Part shown: positions 34,308 to 42,604 of the stretch, piece by piece
Layout of the letters: each line of letters starts with the position of its first letter
Numbering within the stretch: position 1 is the first letter of the stretch
DNA from: Pseudobutyrivibrio sp.
Lineage (GTDB): Bacteria; Bacillota; Clostridia; Lachnospirales; Lachnospiraceae
Reading direction: 5' to 3'
Assembly (NCBI GenBank): GCA_024684955.1
Contig: JAIKWH010000032.1
Span: forward strand, 1 to 48,127
DNA: 48,127 nucleotides
Made by a program: the position numbers and the translations under genes
Notes under the pieces: generated by a model
Database searches by the model: none
Seen by the model: only the letters and a program-made list of their open reading frames with translations
What the model was told of the DNA's origin: nothing

Positions 34308-35114
34308 ATGTTACCCGGCGTATTTGCAGCGACAAAGAAAAATGGAGAAATCTATTATCGTGGAAACATAAACTATAAGGGCAAGCACATTAGTCTTGGC
34401 TCCTTTGCCACAGAAAAGGAATGCGGCAAATCCTACCAGGAGGCTAAAAAGATAATCGACAATAAATCAATCACCCTCCTAAACTTTCAGAGTCAAATCA
34501 AAAGTTTATCCTTCGAAAAAATTATTTCACTTATAAACTTTAGAGACAATGGGATTTATATTAAAAATCCAATTTATCTGCAAAAAAATTATTTTCTATA
34601 TTATCTAAACCAAAATACCATCCTAAAATTTGATAATGATGACCTCTTCTACTACTCCAGCCACAAGATTCAAAGTCGGGGAGGCCACCTCTTTGTAAAT
34701 GACTATGGAATGCAGTACAACATCCTAGGCCGGTATAATATAATCCCCTATTCCGTAAAGGGCAAAGATTACAAATTTGCCAATGGTGATGACACTGACT
34801 ATAGATATTCCAATATTATTTTAATAAACAAATACCACGGTGTTTCTGCTGAAAACAAAAATGGCAAAAGGCGGTACCTGGCAAAAATCCACCTAAATGG
34901 AGACTTTATCATTGGCAGATATTCCACGGAGGCCAAGGCGGCCATTGCCTACAACAAGGCTGTGGACCTTTGCAAATCCAGGGGAATGAAAAAGAAATTT
35001 CCTACCAACTTTGTAACCGACATGTCTCCTAGAGAATATGCTAATGTTTACACCGATATAAAAATCTCAAGTCACATATACAAATTTTTTAGGAACAAAA
35101 ACTTCCGTGACTAG
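34308..35114 (+). CDS. AP2-like DNA-binding protein with degenerate HNH core
   Basis: This 268-residue protein has two AP2-type repeats. The first spans about 4-49 (YYRGNINYKGKHISLGSF then TEKECGKSYQEA), the second about 177-224 (YHGVSAENKNGKRRYLAKI, IIGRYSTEAKAAIAYNKA). Between them, about 115-176 follows the pattern of HNH homing endonucleases that carry AP2 domains: GGHLFVNDYG, then DYKFANGDDTDYRYSNI where active enzymes have a DHINGxxxDNRxxNL-type motif. The catalytic histidines are missing, so it is probably a nuclease-dead DNA-binding protein. GGAGG precedes the ATG and a terminator follows. It is a free-standing gene divergent from azlC. The target is unknown. Confidence 0.72.
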   Translation: MLPGVFAATKKNGEIYYRGNINYKGKHISLGSFATEKECGKSYQEAKKIIDNKSITLLNFQSQIKSLSFEKIISLINFRDNGIYIKNPIYLQKNYFLYYLNQNTILKFDNDDLFYYSSHKIQSRGGHLFVNDYGMQYNILGRYNIIPYSVKGKDYKFANGDDTDYRYSNIILINKYHGVSAENKNGKRRYLAKIHLNGDFIIGRYSTEAKAAIAYNKAVDLCKSRGMKKKFPTNFVTDMSPREYANVYTDIKISSHIYKFFRNKNFRD

Positions 35115-35130
35115 TATTTTTTAGCAAAAA

Positions 35131-35163
35131 ATAAAGGGGGCAAATCGCCCCCTCTTTTTTTAA
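35131..35163. terminator. Bidirectional terminator between the AP2-like gene and ilvC
   Basis: GGGGGC and GCCCCC pair around an AAATC loop (35136-35152). TCTTTTTTT follows on the plus strand. The stem also lies just past the ilvC stop on the minus strand, where the T-run is mixed. Confidence 0.85.
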
Positions 35164-35167
35164 TTTC

Positions 35168-36208
<1,041 letters not shown>

Positions 36209-36216
36209 TTATATCT

Positions 36217-36723
36217 TTAATCTGATAGAATTACTACATCATCAGCCCCACGGGTAAGGCCTGTAACACCAGTTCTAGCCAGTTCTAAGATGTCATAATC
36301 AGCCAGCATATCAAGAAATGCTGCCAACTTGTCCTGGGAACCTGTAACCTCCAAAACCATACTGTCATGGGTAACGTCAACAACCTTGCCATGGAAAATC
36401 TCCACTATAGTAAGGATGTCCTGTCTATCAGTATTAACCGCTGAAATTTTAACCAACATTAACTCTCGGGTAACTGAGTTTTTATGATTTAAAACCTTTA
36501 AATCTACAACATCTGTAAGTTTAGTAACCTGCTTTACAATCTGCTCTAATATCTGCTCGTCACCATGAGTAACTATAGTACATCTGGTGTATCTAGGATC
36601 TGCAGTAACTCCAGCAGAAAAACTGTCGATATTGTATCCTCTTCTAGAAAACAAACCAGAAATGCGACTGGTAAGACCAGGTGTATTCTCCACCAAAATA
36701 GAAAGAATTTTTCTAGACTCCAT
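36217..36723 (-). CDS. ilvN: Acetolactate synthase regulatory (small) subunit
   Basis: The protein activates the catalytic subunit IlvB and gives it valine feedback control. The 168-residue product has the N-terminal ACT domain (LVENTPGLTSRISGLF then GYNIDSFSAG) and the C-terminal ACT-like half with LEVTGSQDKLAAFLDML and the family ending GLTRG. AGGAG precedes the ATG. The catalytic subunit gene, normally directly upstream, is absent; instead ilvN begins the unit right behind its promoter. The protein may pair with an IlvB encoded elsewhere. Confidence 0.95.
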   Translation of the reverse strand: MESRKILSILVENTPGLTSRISGLFSRRGYNIDSFSAGVTADPRYTRCTIVTHGDEQILEQIVKQVTKLTDVVDLKVLNHKNSVTRELMLVKISAVNTDRQDILTIVEIFHGKVVDVTHDSMVLEVTGSQDKLAAFLDMLADYDILELARTGVTGLTRGADDVVILSD

Positions 36724-36745
36724 ATAAAATAACTCCTATCCACAT

Positions 36746-36780
36746 GCACATATTTTTAATTCTTTAATACTTTAATGTGC
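36746..36780 (-). promoter_or_regulatory. Inverted repeat in the ilvN leader
   Basis: GCACAT and ATGTGC form six-base arms about 23 bases apart between the promoter and the ilvN start. It could be a weak RNA hairpin or a protein binding site. No T-box motif or terminator is seen in the leader of about 70 bases. Confidence 0.3.
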
Positions 36781-36798
36781 AAAATTGTACTGTATTGA

Positions 36799-36826
36799 AT
36801 TCTATCACAAATAAAGATGATGTCAA
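36799..36826 (-). promoter_or_regulatory. Promoter of ilvN-ilvC
   Basis: On the minus strand the consensus TTGACA (36826-36821) and TAGAAT (36804-36799) have a 16-base gap. The ilvN start lies about 70 bases downstream. Confidence 0.7.
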
Positions 36827-36865
36827 CAATTTAACTTGATTTTAATTTCAGAAAAATAAATGGAT

Positions 36866-37522
36866 TTAATAGTATTTACCGTCATAAGGATTAAAGAGCC
36901 CCATTTGAATTGGTTGCCTCTTGTCCTGGTAGCAAAGGGTGATGTAATAATCCCTAAATTCAAAGCCCTGCTTGTTCCATTGCAAGTCTCCTTTTTCGCA
37001 GTCGCAATACTCGCTGTAGTCCACCCATTGCAAGACCTGAACCAGGGGTCTATCCATCATTTTGCTGGTGGCCTCCTTAAAGGTCCAAACCTCAGTAAAT
37101 TTTTTGTTTTGATCTTTGAAAGGAACTGATTCCAGAAATTCACAATCTGCCTTTGTAAAGAATCTCTCCACCAAGCCCTGGTCATAGGGCCTGATACGCT
37201 CTACATCTATTCCAACAGGTTTGTCGGAAATTGCACAAACAGCAAAAAGATTGGAATGGGAAATGCTAAAGTCTATCCCCTTGGGCTGAAGAAATGAAGG
37301 CTTGCCCTGGGATGTCATGGCATAGACATAGGGTCTTTGAATATGATTCTCCCAAAGGAGTTTTTCTAAGAGATGGGATGCTCCAAGTCTCTCACACTTT
37401 CCCTTGAAAGTCTTGGCCTCATCCACGTGTACTCTTCTCTGCGGGCTAATAAGATCGTAAACCGCATCGAATATAAATGGATTTTGTAGTGCCTCGCAAT
37501 TGTATGCAGCCGCTTTAATCAT
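36866..37522 (-). CDS. Sfp-type 4'-phosphopantetheinyl transferase
   Basis: The enzyme moves the phosphopantetheine arm from CoA to a carrier protein serine. The 218-residue two-lobed protein has the Sfp signatures: GIDFSISHSNLFAVC, the magnesium-binding GIDVERI near residue 110, FFTKADCEFLE, and EVWTFKEATSKMM (WxxKEA motif). Sfp types usually serve non-ribosomal peptide or polyketide synthases, but no such gene is here, so the partner may be an acyl carrier protein or a distant pathway. GGGGAGG precedes the ATG. It is divergent from the glycosyltransferase gene. Confidence 0.92.
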   Translation of the reverse strand: MIKAAAYNCEALQNPFIFDAVYDLISPQRRVHVDEAKTFKGKCERLGASHLLEKLLWENHIQRPYVYAMTSQGKPSFLQPKGIDFSISHSNLFAVCAISDKPVGIDVERIRPYDQGLVERFFTKADCEFLESVPFKDQNKKFTEVWTFKEATSKMMDRPLVQVLQWVDYSEYCDCEKGDLQWNKQGFEFRDYYITLCYQDKRQPIQMGLFNPYDGKYY

Positions 37523-37571
37523 ATCTGCCTCCCCTAAAATATAGTATAATTATAACATTAGGAGAAAGTAT

Positions 37572-38741
37572 ATGACATTTTTATTTTTTGAAATGAAAAC
37601 AGTTTGCTACAACTCATATCTTTATTTTGCCAACGCCCTGTCAGACTCCCTAAAAGCCATGGGTCATTCCATAGAATTCTTTAGGATGAGCGACCACTCC
37701 CTAGAGGATTTAGATATGTATGTAGACAAGGAATTTGACGCAATCATAGATTTTAATTCTGACCTTCCAAGGGTAATAATGGATGACAATTCCTACTTTT
37801 TAGACCATGTGTCGGCTCCTTTTTTTGATTTCATTTTGGACCACCCCCTATATCACCACGATTCTCTAAAACACAAGATAAAAAACTTTAATGTGATTTG
37901 CCTGGATTCTAACCACAAAAACTATATTGAAAAATACTATCCTCATATAAAGTCAGTACTGGTTTCTCATGTCACTGGAGAATTGGCTTTCGGCAAAAAA
38001 GACATTGACTGGGAATCTTTCAATGACAGACCTTATGACTTGCTTTTCTCCGGCACCTACACCGACCCTATGAGAATTGAAACGGCAATCCATAAGATTC
38101 CTGATTTTATGGTAGAAACTACCCATAGCCTTATAGATATGCTCCTAAAGGACCCAGGCCTTACCATAGAAAGTGCTGTGGAGGAATTGGCTAATACAGA
38201 AATATATGACTATATTAATTCCAACTTACCACTCCACACTCAGTCCTTCTATCTTGCTGATGCCTATGTCAGGAGTCTTAATAGAAAAAATTTAGTTTTG
38301 GCATTGGACAAAAGCGGCTATGACTTCCACCTCTTTGGCAGTCTTTGGGATGAGCTAGACTTAAAGCATGCAAAACTCCACAGGGAGGTGCCTTTTAACC
38401 TATCTTTCACCCTCTTTGCCAAGGCAAAAATCTCCGTAAATATAATGCCTAATTTTAAGATGGGATGTCATGATAGGGTGTTTTCTTCCCAGTTAAACGG
38501 AGCCATATCTCTCACTGACCCTACTGCATCTTTGCTTAGAGAATACAAGGATATGGAGTCCATAGTCTATTTTGATTTAAACAATATGGATGGTATTCTT
38601 GAGAAAATCGACAGCTGCCTAGGCAACTATGACAAAGCATTAAAAATAGCAAAAAACGGACATGACATAGCAAGCCATAATCACACTTGGGCAAATATAG
38701 CTAACTCTGTAATTGAATTCATAAAGAGGGACCCTAATTAA
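37572..38741 (+). CDS. CgeB-like glycosyltransferase (DUF3880 type)
   Basis: This 389-residue protein has the DUF3880 and GT-B pattern of CgeB proteins. The N-terminal half holds DAIIDFNSDLPRV and FFDFILDHPLYHHDSL; the C-terminal half has LDKSGYDFHLFGSLWDEL, AKISVNIMPNFKMGCHDRVF and MESIVYFDLNNMDGIL, the segment arrangement of the nucleotide-sugar binding domain. There is no signal peptide or membrane helix, so it acts in the cytoplasm. The substrate is unknown; CgeB-type enzymes decorate spore coats, flagellin or other proteins. AGGAG precedes the ATG. The stop lies inside a hairpin. No flagellar or capsule gene is nearby. Confidence 0.75.
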   Translation: MTFLFFEMKTVCYNSYLYFANALSDSLKAMGHSIEFFRMSDHSLEDLDMYVDKEFDAIIDFNSDLPRVIMDDNSYFLDHVSAPFFDFILDHPLYHHDSLKHKIKNFNVICLDSNHKNYIEKYYPHIKSVLVSHVTGELAFGKKDIDWESFNDRPYDLLFSGTYTDPMRIETAIHKIPDFMVETTHSLIDMLLKDPGLTIESAVEELANTEIYDYINSNLPLHTQSFYLADAYVRSLNRKNLVLALDKSGYDFHLFGSLWDELDLKHAKLHREVPFNLSFTLFAKAKISVNIMPNFKMGCHDRVFSSQLNGAISLTDPTASLLREYKDMESIVYFDLNNMDGILEKIDSCLGNYDKALKIAKNGHDIASHNHTWANIANSVIEFIKRDPN

Positions 38742-38753
38742 GTAGGGTCCCTC
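38726..38753. terminator. Convergent-gene stem-loop
   Basis: GAGGGACCCTA pairs perfectly with TAGGGTCCCTC around six bases. The left arm and loop include the last codons and stop of the glycosyltransferase. T-runs after it are poor on both strands, but it separates two convergent genes. Confidence 0.6.
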
Positions 38754-38758
38754 AATTA

Positions 38759-39733
38759 TTAATCCAAATTAATCATTTCCTGATAGAAGTTTAGGTAATC
38801 CTTTCTCTCATCTTTTGTAAACTGGATTGCAGTCCTTGGATGTTGGTTTAAAAGGCCAGTAACCAGATACTGCAAATCATATCCCCAAACAACGCCTGAC
38901 TCTTTTAAAGGCAGCATGTATTTCTCAACAAATTCAAAAGCGTATCTCTCCTTGTACTTAGGATTCTTTAAAAATCCAAGAAGAAGCTCCATAGCGCAGT
39001 TTCCTGCCCCACGTCCCATTGAATTGTATGTTCCATCAAGGTAATCTACCTCATCTCCAACTGCCTCAATTGTGTTGGCAAAGGCGAGTTTTTGATTGTC
39101 GTGAGCATGGATACCCACCTTCTTTCCATACTTGGCAGCCTTGTTGCAGTATAAATCGGCAATACGTTGAATCTGCTCAGGATACAAAGAACCATAGGAA
39201 TCAACAATATATACGCAAGAAATTGGAGTCTGGCAAATAATATCAAGGGCAGCAGACACATCCTCCTTGCCGGCAGTTGAAATGGCCATAATATTGCAAG
39301 TGGTTTCATAGCCTTTTTTGCAAGCATCCTCAATCATAGCCACTGCTCCTGGCAACTGGTGGAGATAAGTTGCCACACGAATCATATCAACAGGACTCTC
39401 CGCCTTGTCATGGATATCCTCCTTATAATTGCAACGGCCTACATCTGCCATAATAGCAATTTTAAGGTCAGTATTATTGTCACCAACAATCTTTCTAATA
39501 TATTCATCTGATGAGAATTTCCATGGGCCAAACTTATCTGGATCAAATTGCTCCTTGTCAGCTCGATAGCCCATTTCCATATAATCTACTCCAGCCTTAA
39601 CATTAGTCTCATAAAGAGCCTTGGCAAATTCGTCGGTAAAATAAAAGTCATTAACAAGGCCTCCGTCTCTAAGGGTGGCATCAACTACACGAACACTCTC
39701 TCTAACTTCAAGAAGTTTTGATATTTCCTTCAT
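38759..39733 (-). CDS. DRE-TIM aldolase-like protein (HMGL-like domain)
   Basis: This 324-residue protein belongs to the DRE-TIM metallolyase superfamily (HMG-CoA lyase, isopropylmalate synthase, hydroxy-oxovalerate aldolase). The metal-site signature reads VRVVDATLRDGGLVNDFYF near residue 12, and later VYIVDSYGSLYPEQI and VGIHAHDNQKLAFANT give the remaining metal ligands (HxH). YMEMGYRADKEQFD and GAGNCAMELLL agree with 4-hydroxy-2-oxovalerate aldolase-like members. No acetaldehyde dehydrogenase partner gene is here, so the substrate is open. The ATG at 39733 has GAGGAG upstream. Two promoter-like elements lie upstream. Confidence 0.82.
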   Translation of the reverse strand: MKEISKLLEVRESVRVVDATLRDGGLVNDFYFTDEFAKALYETNVKAGVDYMEMGYRADKEQFDPDKFGPWKFSSDEYIRKIVGDNNTDLKIAIMADVGRCNYKEDIHDKAESPVDMIRVATYLHQLPGAVAMIEDACKKGYETTCNIMAISTAGKEDVSAALDIICQTPISCVYIVDSYGSLYPEQIQRIADLYCNKAAKYGKKVGIHAHDNQKLAFANTIEAVGDEVDYLDGTYNSMGRGAGNCAMELLLGFLKNPKYKERYAFEFVEKYMLPLKESGVVWGYDLQYLVTGLLNQHPRTAIQFTKDERKDYLNFYQEMINLD

Positions 39734-39793
39734 GGTATTTCTCCTCGTAATAAATTTTAGCATTTCACTTTAGTGGTTAAAAGCGATAAAGTG

Positions 39794-39822
39794 ATTATAT
39801 GCCTACAATTATCTTCTGTCAA
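39794..39822 (-). promoter_or_regulatory. Perfect consensus promoter of the aldolase-like gene
   Basis: On the minus strand TTGACA (39822-39817), a 17-base spacer and TATAAT (39799-39794) match the sigma-A consensus in all twelve box positions. The start codon is about 60 bases downstream. Confidence 0.88.
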
Positions 39823-39850
39823 CTATAATAGGGATTATGTCAAAGGTCAA
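39822..39850 (-). promoter_or_regulatory. Second, upstream promoter of the aldolase-like gene
   Basis: TTGACC (39850-39845), 17 bases, and TATAGT (39827-39822) directly precede and touch the -35 box of the perfect promoter. The two would fire in tandem or compete for polymerase. Confidence 0.5.
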
Positions 39851-39869
39851 ACAATTTATCTGGATAAAT

Positions 39870-39910
39870 TTTTTTAAAAAAAAGAGTCCCCGACAAATGT
39901 CGGGGACTCT
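39870..39910 (-). terminator. Terminator of the GGGtGRT operon
   Basis: AGAGTCCCCGAC pairs perfectly with GTCGGGGACTCT around AAAT. On the minus strand TTTTTTTT follows. The 12-pair stem lies about 15 bases after the GGGtGRT stop. Confidence 0.92.
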
Positions 39911-39926
39911 ATAAAATCTAATAGTA

Positions 39927-40937
39927 TTAGAACTTACCAGCCTTTGCAGCTTCCTCAACAGAAACGGCAACAGCAACTGTAGCACCAACCATAGGGTTGT
40001 TACCCATACCGATAAGACCCATCATTTCAACGTGTGCAGGAACTGAAGATGAACCAGCGAACTGAGCATCTGAGTGCATACGTCCCATTGTATCAGTCAT
40101 ACCGTATGAAGCAGGACCAGCTGCCATGTTATCTGGGTGAAGTGTACGACCTGTACCACCACCTGAAGCAACTGAGAAGTACTTCTTACCCTGCTCGTTG
40201 CATTCCTTCTTGTAAGTACCAGCTACTGGATGCTGGAAACGAGTTGGGTTTGTAGAGTTACCAGTGATAGAAACGCCAACGTTCTCGTGGTGCATGATAG
40301 CAACACCTTCCTGAACATCGTCAGCGCCGTAGCACTTAACTGTGGCACGAAGACCATCAGAATAAGCCTTCTCATATACTACATTAAGCTGTGCAGCCTT
40401 GTAATCGTACTTTGTCTCAACATATGTGAAACCATTGATACGAGAAATGATCTGTGCAGCGTCTTTTCCAAGACCGTTAAGGATAACGCGAAGAGGCTTC
40501 TGGCGAACCTTGTTAGCCTTTTCAGCGATACCGATAGCACCTTCAGCAGCAGCGAATGACTCGTGACCTGCCAAGAAACAGAAGCACTCTGTCTCCTCCT
40601 CAAGGAGCATCTTTCCAAGGTTACCATGTCCAAGACCAACCTTTCTGTGGTCTGCAACAGAACCTGGGATACAGAAAGCCTGAAGACCTTCTCCGATTGC
40701 TGCAGCTGCATCAGCAGCCTTGCGGCAACCCTTCTTAATAGCGATTGCAGCACCTACAGTGTAAGCCCAGCAAGCATTCTCAAAGCAGATAGGCTGAATT
40801 TTCTTTACCTGCTCGTATACATCAAGACCTGCGTCCTTTGTAATCTTCTCAGCTTCTTCGATTGAGCTGATTCCATATTTATTAAGAGCAGCATTGATCT
40901 GGTCAATTCTTCTCTCATATGATTCAAATAAAGCCAT
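39927..40937 (-). CDS. GGGtGRT protein, function unknown
   Basis: This 336-residue protein matches the family named for its motif: SVASGGGTGRTLHPDN, with GGGTGRT at 259-265. Other conserved-looking blocks are GLGHGNLGKM (101-110), CFCFLAGHESFAAAEGAIG (near 118-136) and MGLIGMGNNPMVGATVAVA near the end. Eight cysteines are present, including the C118/C120 pair. The C-terminus resembles a nucleotide- or cofactor-binding region, but no fold is assigned here. Codon use is strongly biased to preferred codons, for example CGT for arginine, which suggests abundance. It lies 20 bases downstream of an IscU-like scaffold gene, a pairing that I regard as typical. A function in sulfur or Fe-S handling is inference only. 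Confidence 0.85.
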   Translation of the reverse strand: MALFESYERRIDQINAALNKYGISSIEEAEKITKDAGLDVYEQVKKIQPICFENACWAYTVGAAIAIKKGCRKAADAAAAIGEGLQAFCIPGSVADHRKVGLGHGNLGKMLLEEETECFCFLAGHESFAAAEGAIGIAEKANKVRQKPLRVILNGLGKDAAQIISRINGFTYVETKYDYKAAQLNVVYEKAYSDGLRATVKCYGADDVQEGVAIMHHENVGVSITGNSTNPTRFQHPVAGTYKKECNEQGKKYFSVASGGGTGRTLHPDNMAAGPASYGMTDTMGRMHSDAQFAGSSSVPAHVEMMGLIGMGNNPMVGATVAVAVSVEEAAKAGKF

Positions 40938-40957
40938 TTTAGTATCTCCTTTCTCTC

Positions 40958-41650
40958 TTATTCCTGACGTGGATCGATAATCTTAACAGCATCTTTAACA
41001 CGGCCGTACTCGCCCTTTGCCTTTTCCCATGCTGTATTAGGATCATCACCCTTCTTGATAAAGTCTGTCATTTTTCCAAGAGAAACGAACTGGTAACCGA
41101 TAACTTCGTTGTCAGCGTCAAGAGCAATACCTGTAACATAGCCTTCAGCCATCTCAAGGTAACGAACGCCCTTTTCCTTTGTTGCGTACATAGTACCAAC
41201 CTGTGAACGAAGACCCTTTCCAAGGTCCTCAAGACCAGCACCTACAGCAAGTCCGTCATCAGAGAATGCAGACTGTGTACGTCCGTAAACGATCTGGAGG
41301 AAAAGCTCTCTCATAGCTGTGTTAATAGCATCACAAACAAGGTCTGTGTTAAGAGCCTCGAGAATTGTCTTACCCTGAAGAACCTCTGCTGCCATAGCTG
41401 CAGAATGTGTCATACCTGAGCAACCAATTGTCTCAACAAGTGCCTCTTCGATAACACCATTCTTAACATTTAAAGATAATTTGCAGGCACCCTGCTGTGG
41501 AGCACACCAGCCAACACCGTGTGTAAAACCGCTAATATCAGAAATCTGCTTAGCGTGTACCCATTTTCCCTCCTCAGGGATAGGAGCTGGTTCATGCTTT
41601 GCGCCCTTAGCTACAGGACACATGTTTTCTACTTCTTTTGTGTAAATCAT
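40958..41650 (-). CDS. IscU/NifU-like iron-sulfur scaffold protein
   Basis: This 230-residue protein has the IscU/NifU N-terminal scaffold pattern with changed spacing. Cysteines lie at 11, 49, 56, 77 and 106; GWCAPQQGACKLSLNV and VETIGCSGMTHSAAMAAEVLQGKT replace the standard GCG and CxD segments, while SAAMAAEVLQGKTI keeps the helix pattern. It is longer than IscU by about 90 residues, with a C-terminal half (about 150-230) of its own. AGGAG lies seven bases before the ATG at 41650; the longer frame from 41674 lacks a site. It is followed directly by GGGtGRT, and codon use is equally biased. No iscS, sufBC or fdx lies beside it. Confidence 0.85.
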   Translation of the reverse strand: MIYTKEVENMCPVAKGAKHEPAPIPEEGKWVHAKQISDISGFTHGVGWCAPQQGACKLSLNVKNGVIEEALVETIGCSGMTHSAAMAAEVLQGKTILEALNTDLVCDAINTAMRELFLQIVYGRTQSAFSDDGLAVGAGLEDLGKGLRSQVGTMYATKEKGVRYLEMAEGYVTGIALDADNEVIGYQFVSLGKMTDFIKKGDDPNTAWEKAKGEYGRVKDAVKIIDPRQE

Positions 41651-41815
41651 TGTAGAACTCCTTTCTTCGTTCAAATACCATTAATATATCATGTATTACA
41701 TTAATGACATGTTTAATAAAAACCGCATAACGGCATTATTGAATATATTTTCTCACTTTCACGGTAGTTAGTAAAGTACTCTTTGCAAAAAATCGTTAAA
41801 AAAATATCTAAATCT
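41651..41815. other. AT-rich gap before the IscU-like gene
   Basis: The 165 bases contain an inverted CATTAATG pair (about 41677-41705) just upstream of the IscU-like start and a weak ACCG/CGGC hairpin with T-run (about 41722-41740) that may end the TPM operon on the minus strand. A TATATT-type -10 box is present, but no good -35 was found. Confidence 0.35.
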
Positions 41816-42604
41816 TTAGAAACTGTGACCACCACTAGAGAAGCCACCGCCACCTCCGCCAGAGCTGAAACCGCCTCCACCGGATGAGAAGCCACCACCT
41901 GAGCTGTGATATCCTCCTGAGCTGCCACCACTGTAGTGGGATTGCTCCGGCACTCTTCTCTTTTTAAAATCATATACATTTGCAAGGCCCTTAAATGTAG
42001 CCCCTACCAAGAACATTTCTGGTACACCTTTTATTTCATTTTCCTTTGACCTATCAGCCATTGCTTTTAGAAATGTACCAAGGAAGCCTATAATGATGGA
42101 AATTAAAAGGGATACGATTATTCGCATAGGACGAAGAACAAATTCATAGTTTGCAACTAAATCAGCCTGACGAAAAGCATGATAAATACAATTGTAATAG
42201 TCCCCATCGGAAGCATACCTATATACATTATCTGTAATGTCAGTACAATCGCCAGAATCAAGATTATACTGTAAGCTGTTGCGCCCCTGTAGTTCAATAC
42301 GTCTAGTATCCATATCCACAATAAAAGCTATACCATCCTCATTAGCATCAAATTCCTGCCTATAATAATTGTCTAGCTTTTCTAATGCAGAAGAGCCCAT
42401 TGCACTATCGTCGGATGTAACAACAAGATAGTTCACCGTACCATCTAATGCTTCTAGATATTCTTCAAGCTCCTCTGTCTCTTCATTAGTTAAAATCCCA
42501 GCATCATCTACAATCTTTACATTGTCAGTAGCTGCACTTACTGTAAGTGGAAAAATAAATACTAACGCAAATACGATAAATACCCGTGATAAAAGTTTAC
42601 GCAT
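41816..42604 (-). CDS. TPM-domain secreted/membrane protein (YdjH-like)
   Basis: This 262-residue protein has a signal peptide (MRKLLSRVFIVFALVF to about SAA at 24), a TPM domain (about 30-145: VKIVDDAGILTNEETEELEEYL, then NYLVVTSDDSAM and GIAFIVDMDTRRIEL), one or two membrane helices near 160-185, and a C-terminal tail of about 45 residues rich in Gly and Ser (GGGFSSGGGGFSSGG) ending in HSF. TPM domains occur in phosphatase-like and membrane-repair proteins. The ATG at 42604 has GGAGGG upstream and overlaps the preceding gene by eight bases. It is the third gene of a trio resembling YdjI-YdjG-YdjH of the B. subtilis membrane-stress operon. Confidence 0.8.
   Translation of the reverse strand: MRKLLSRVFIVFALVFIFPLTVSAATDNVKIVDDAGILTNEETEELEEYLEALDGTVNYLVVTSDDSAMGSSALEKLDNYYRQEFDANEDGIAFIVDMDTRRIELQGRNSLQYNLDSGDCTDITDNVYRYASDGDYYNCIYHAFRQADLVANYEFVLRPMRIIVSLLISIIIGFLGTFLKAMADRSKENEIKGVPEMFLVGATFKGLANVYDFKKRRVPEQSHYSGGSSGGYHSSGGGFSSGGGGFSSGGGGGGFSSGGHSF

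Noticed and set aside
34308-35114. Active homing endonuclease or intron-encoded gene
   Set aside because: The HNH histidines are missing, and there is no intron, intein or phage structure around the gene.
36724-36865. T-box or attenuator before ilvN
   Set aside because: No AGGGTGG-type T-box sequence, no terminator and no leader peptide; only a promoter and a weak inverted repeat are visible.
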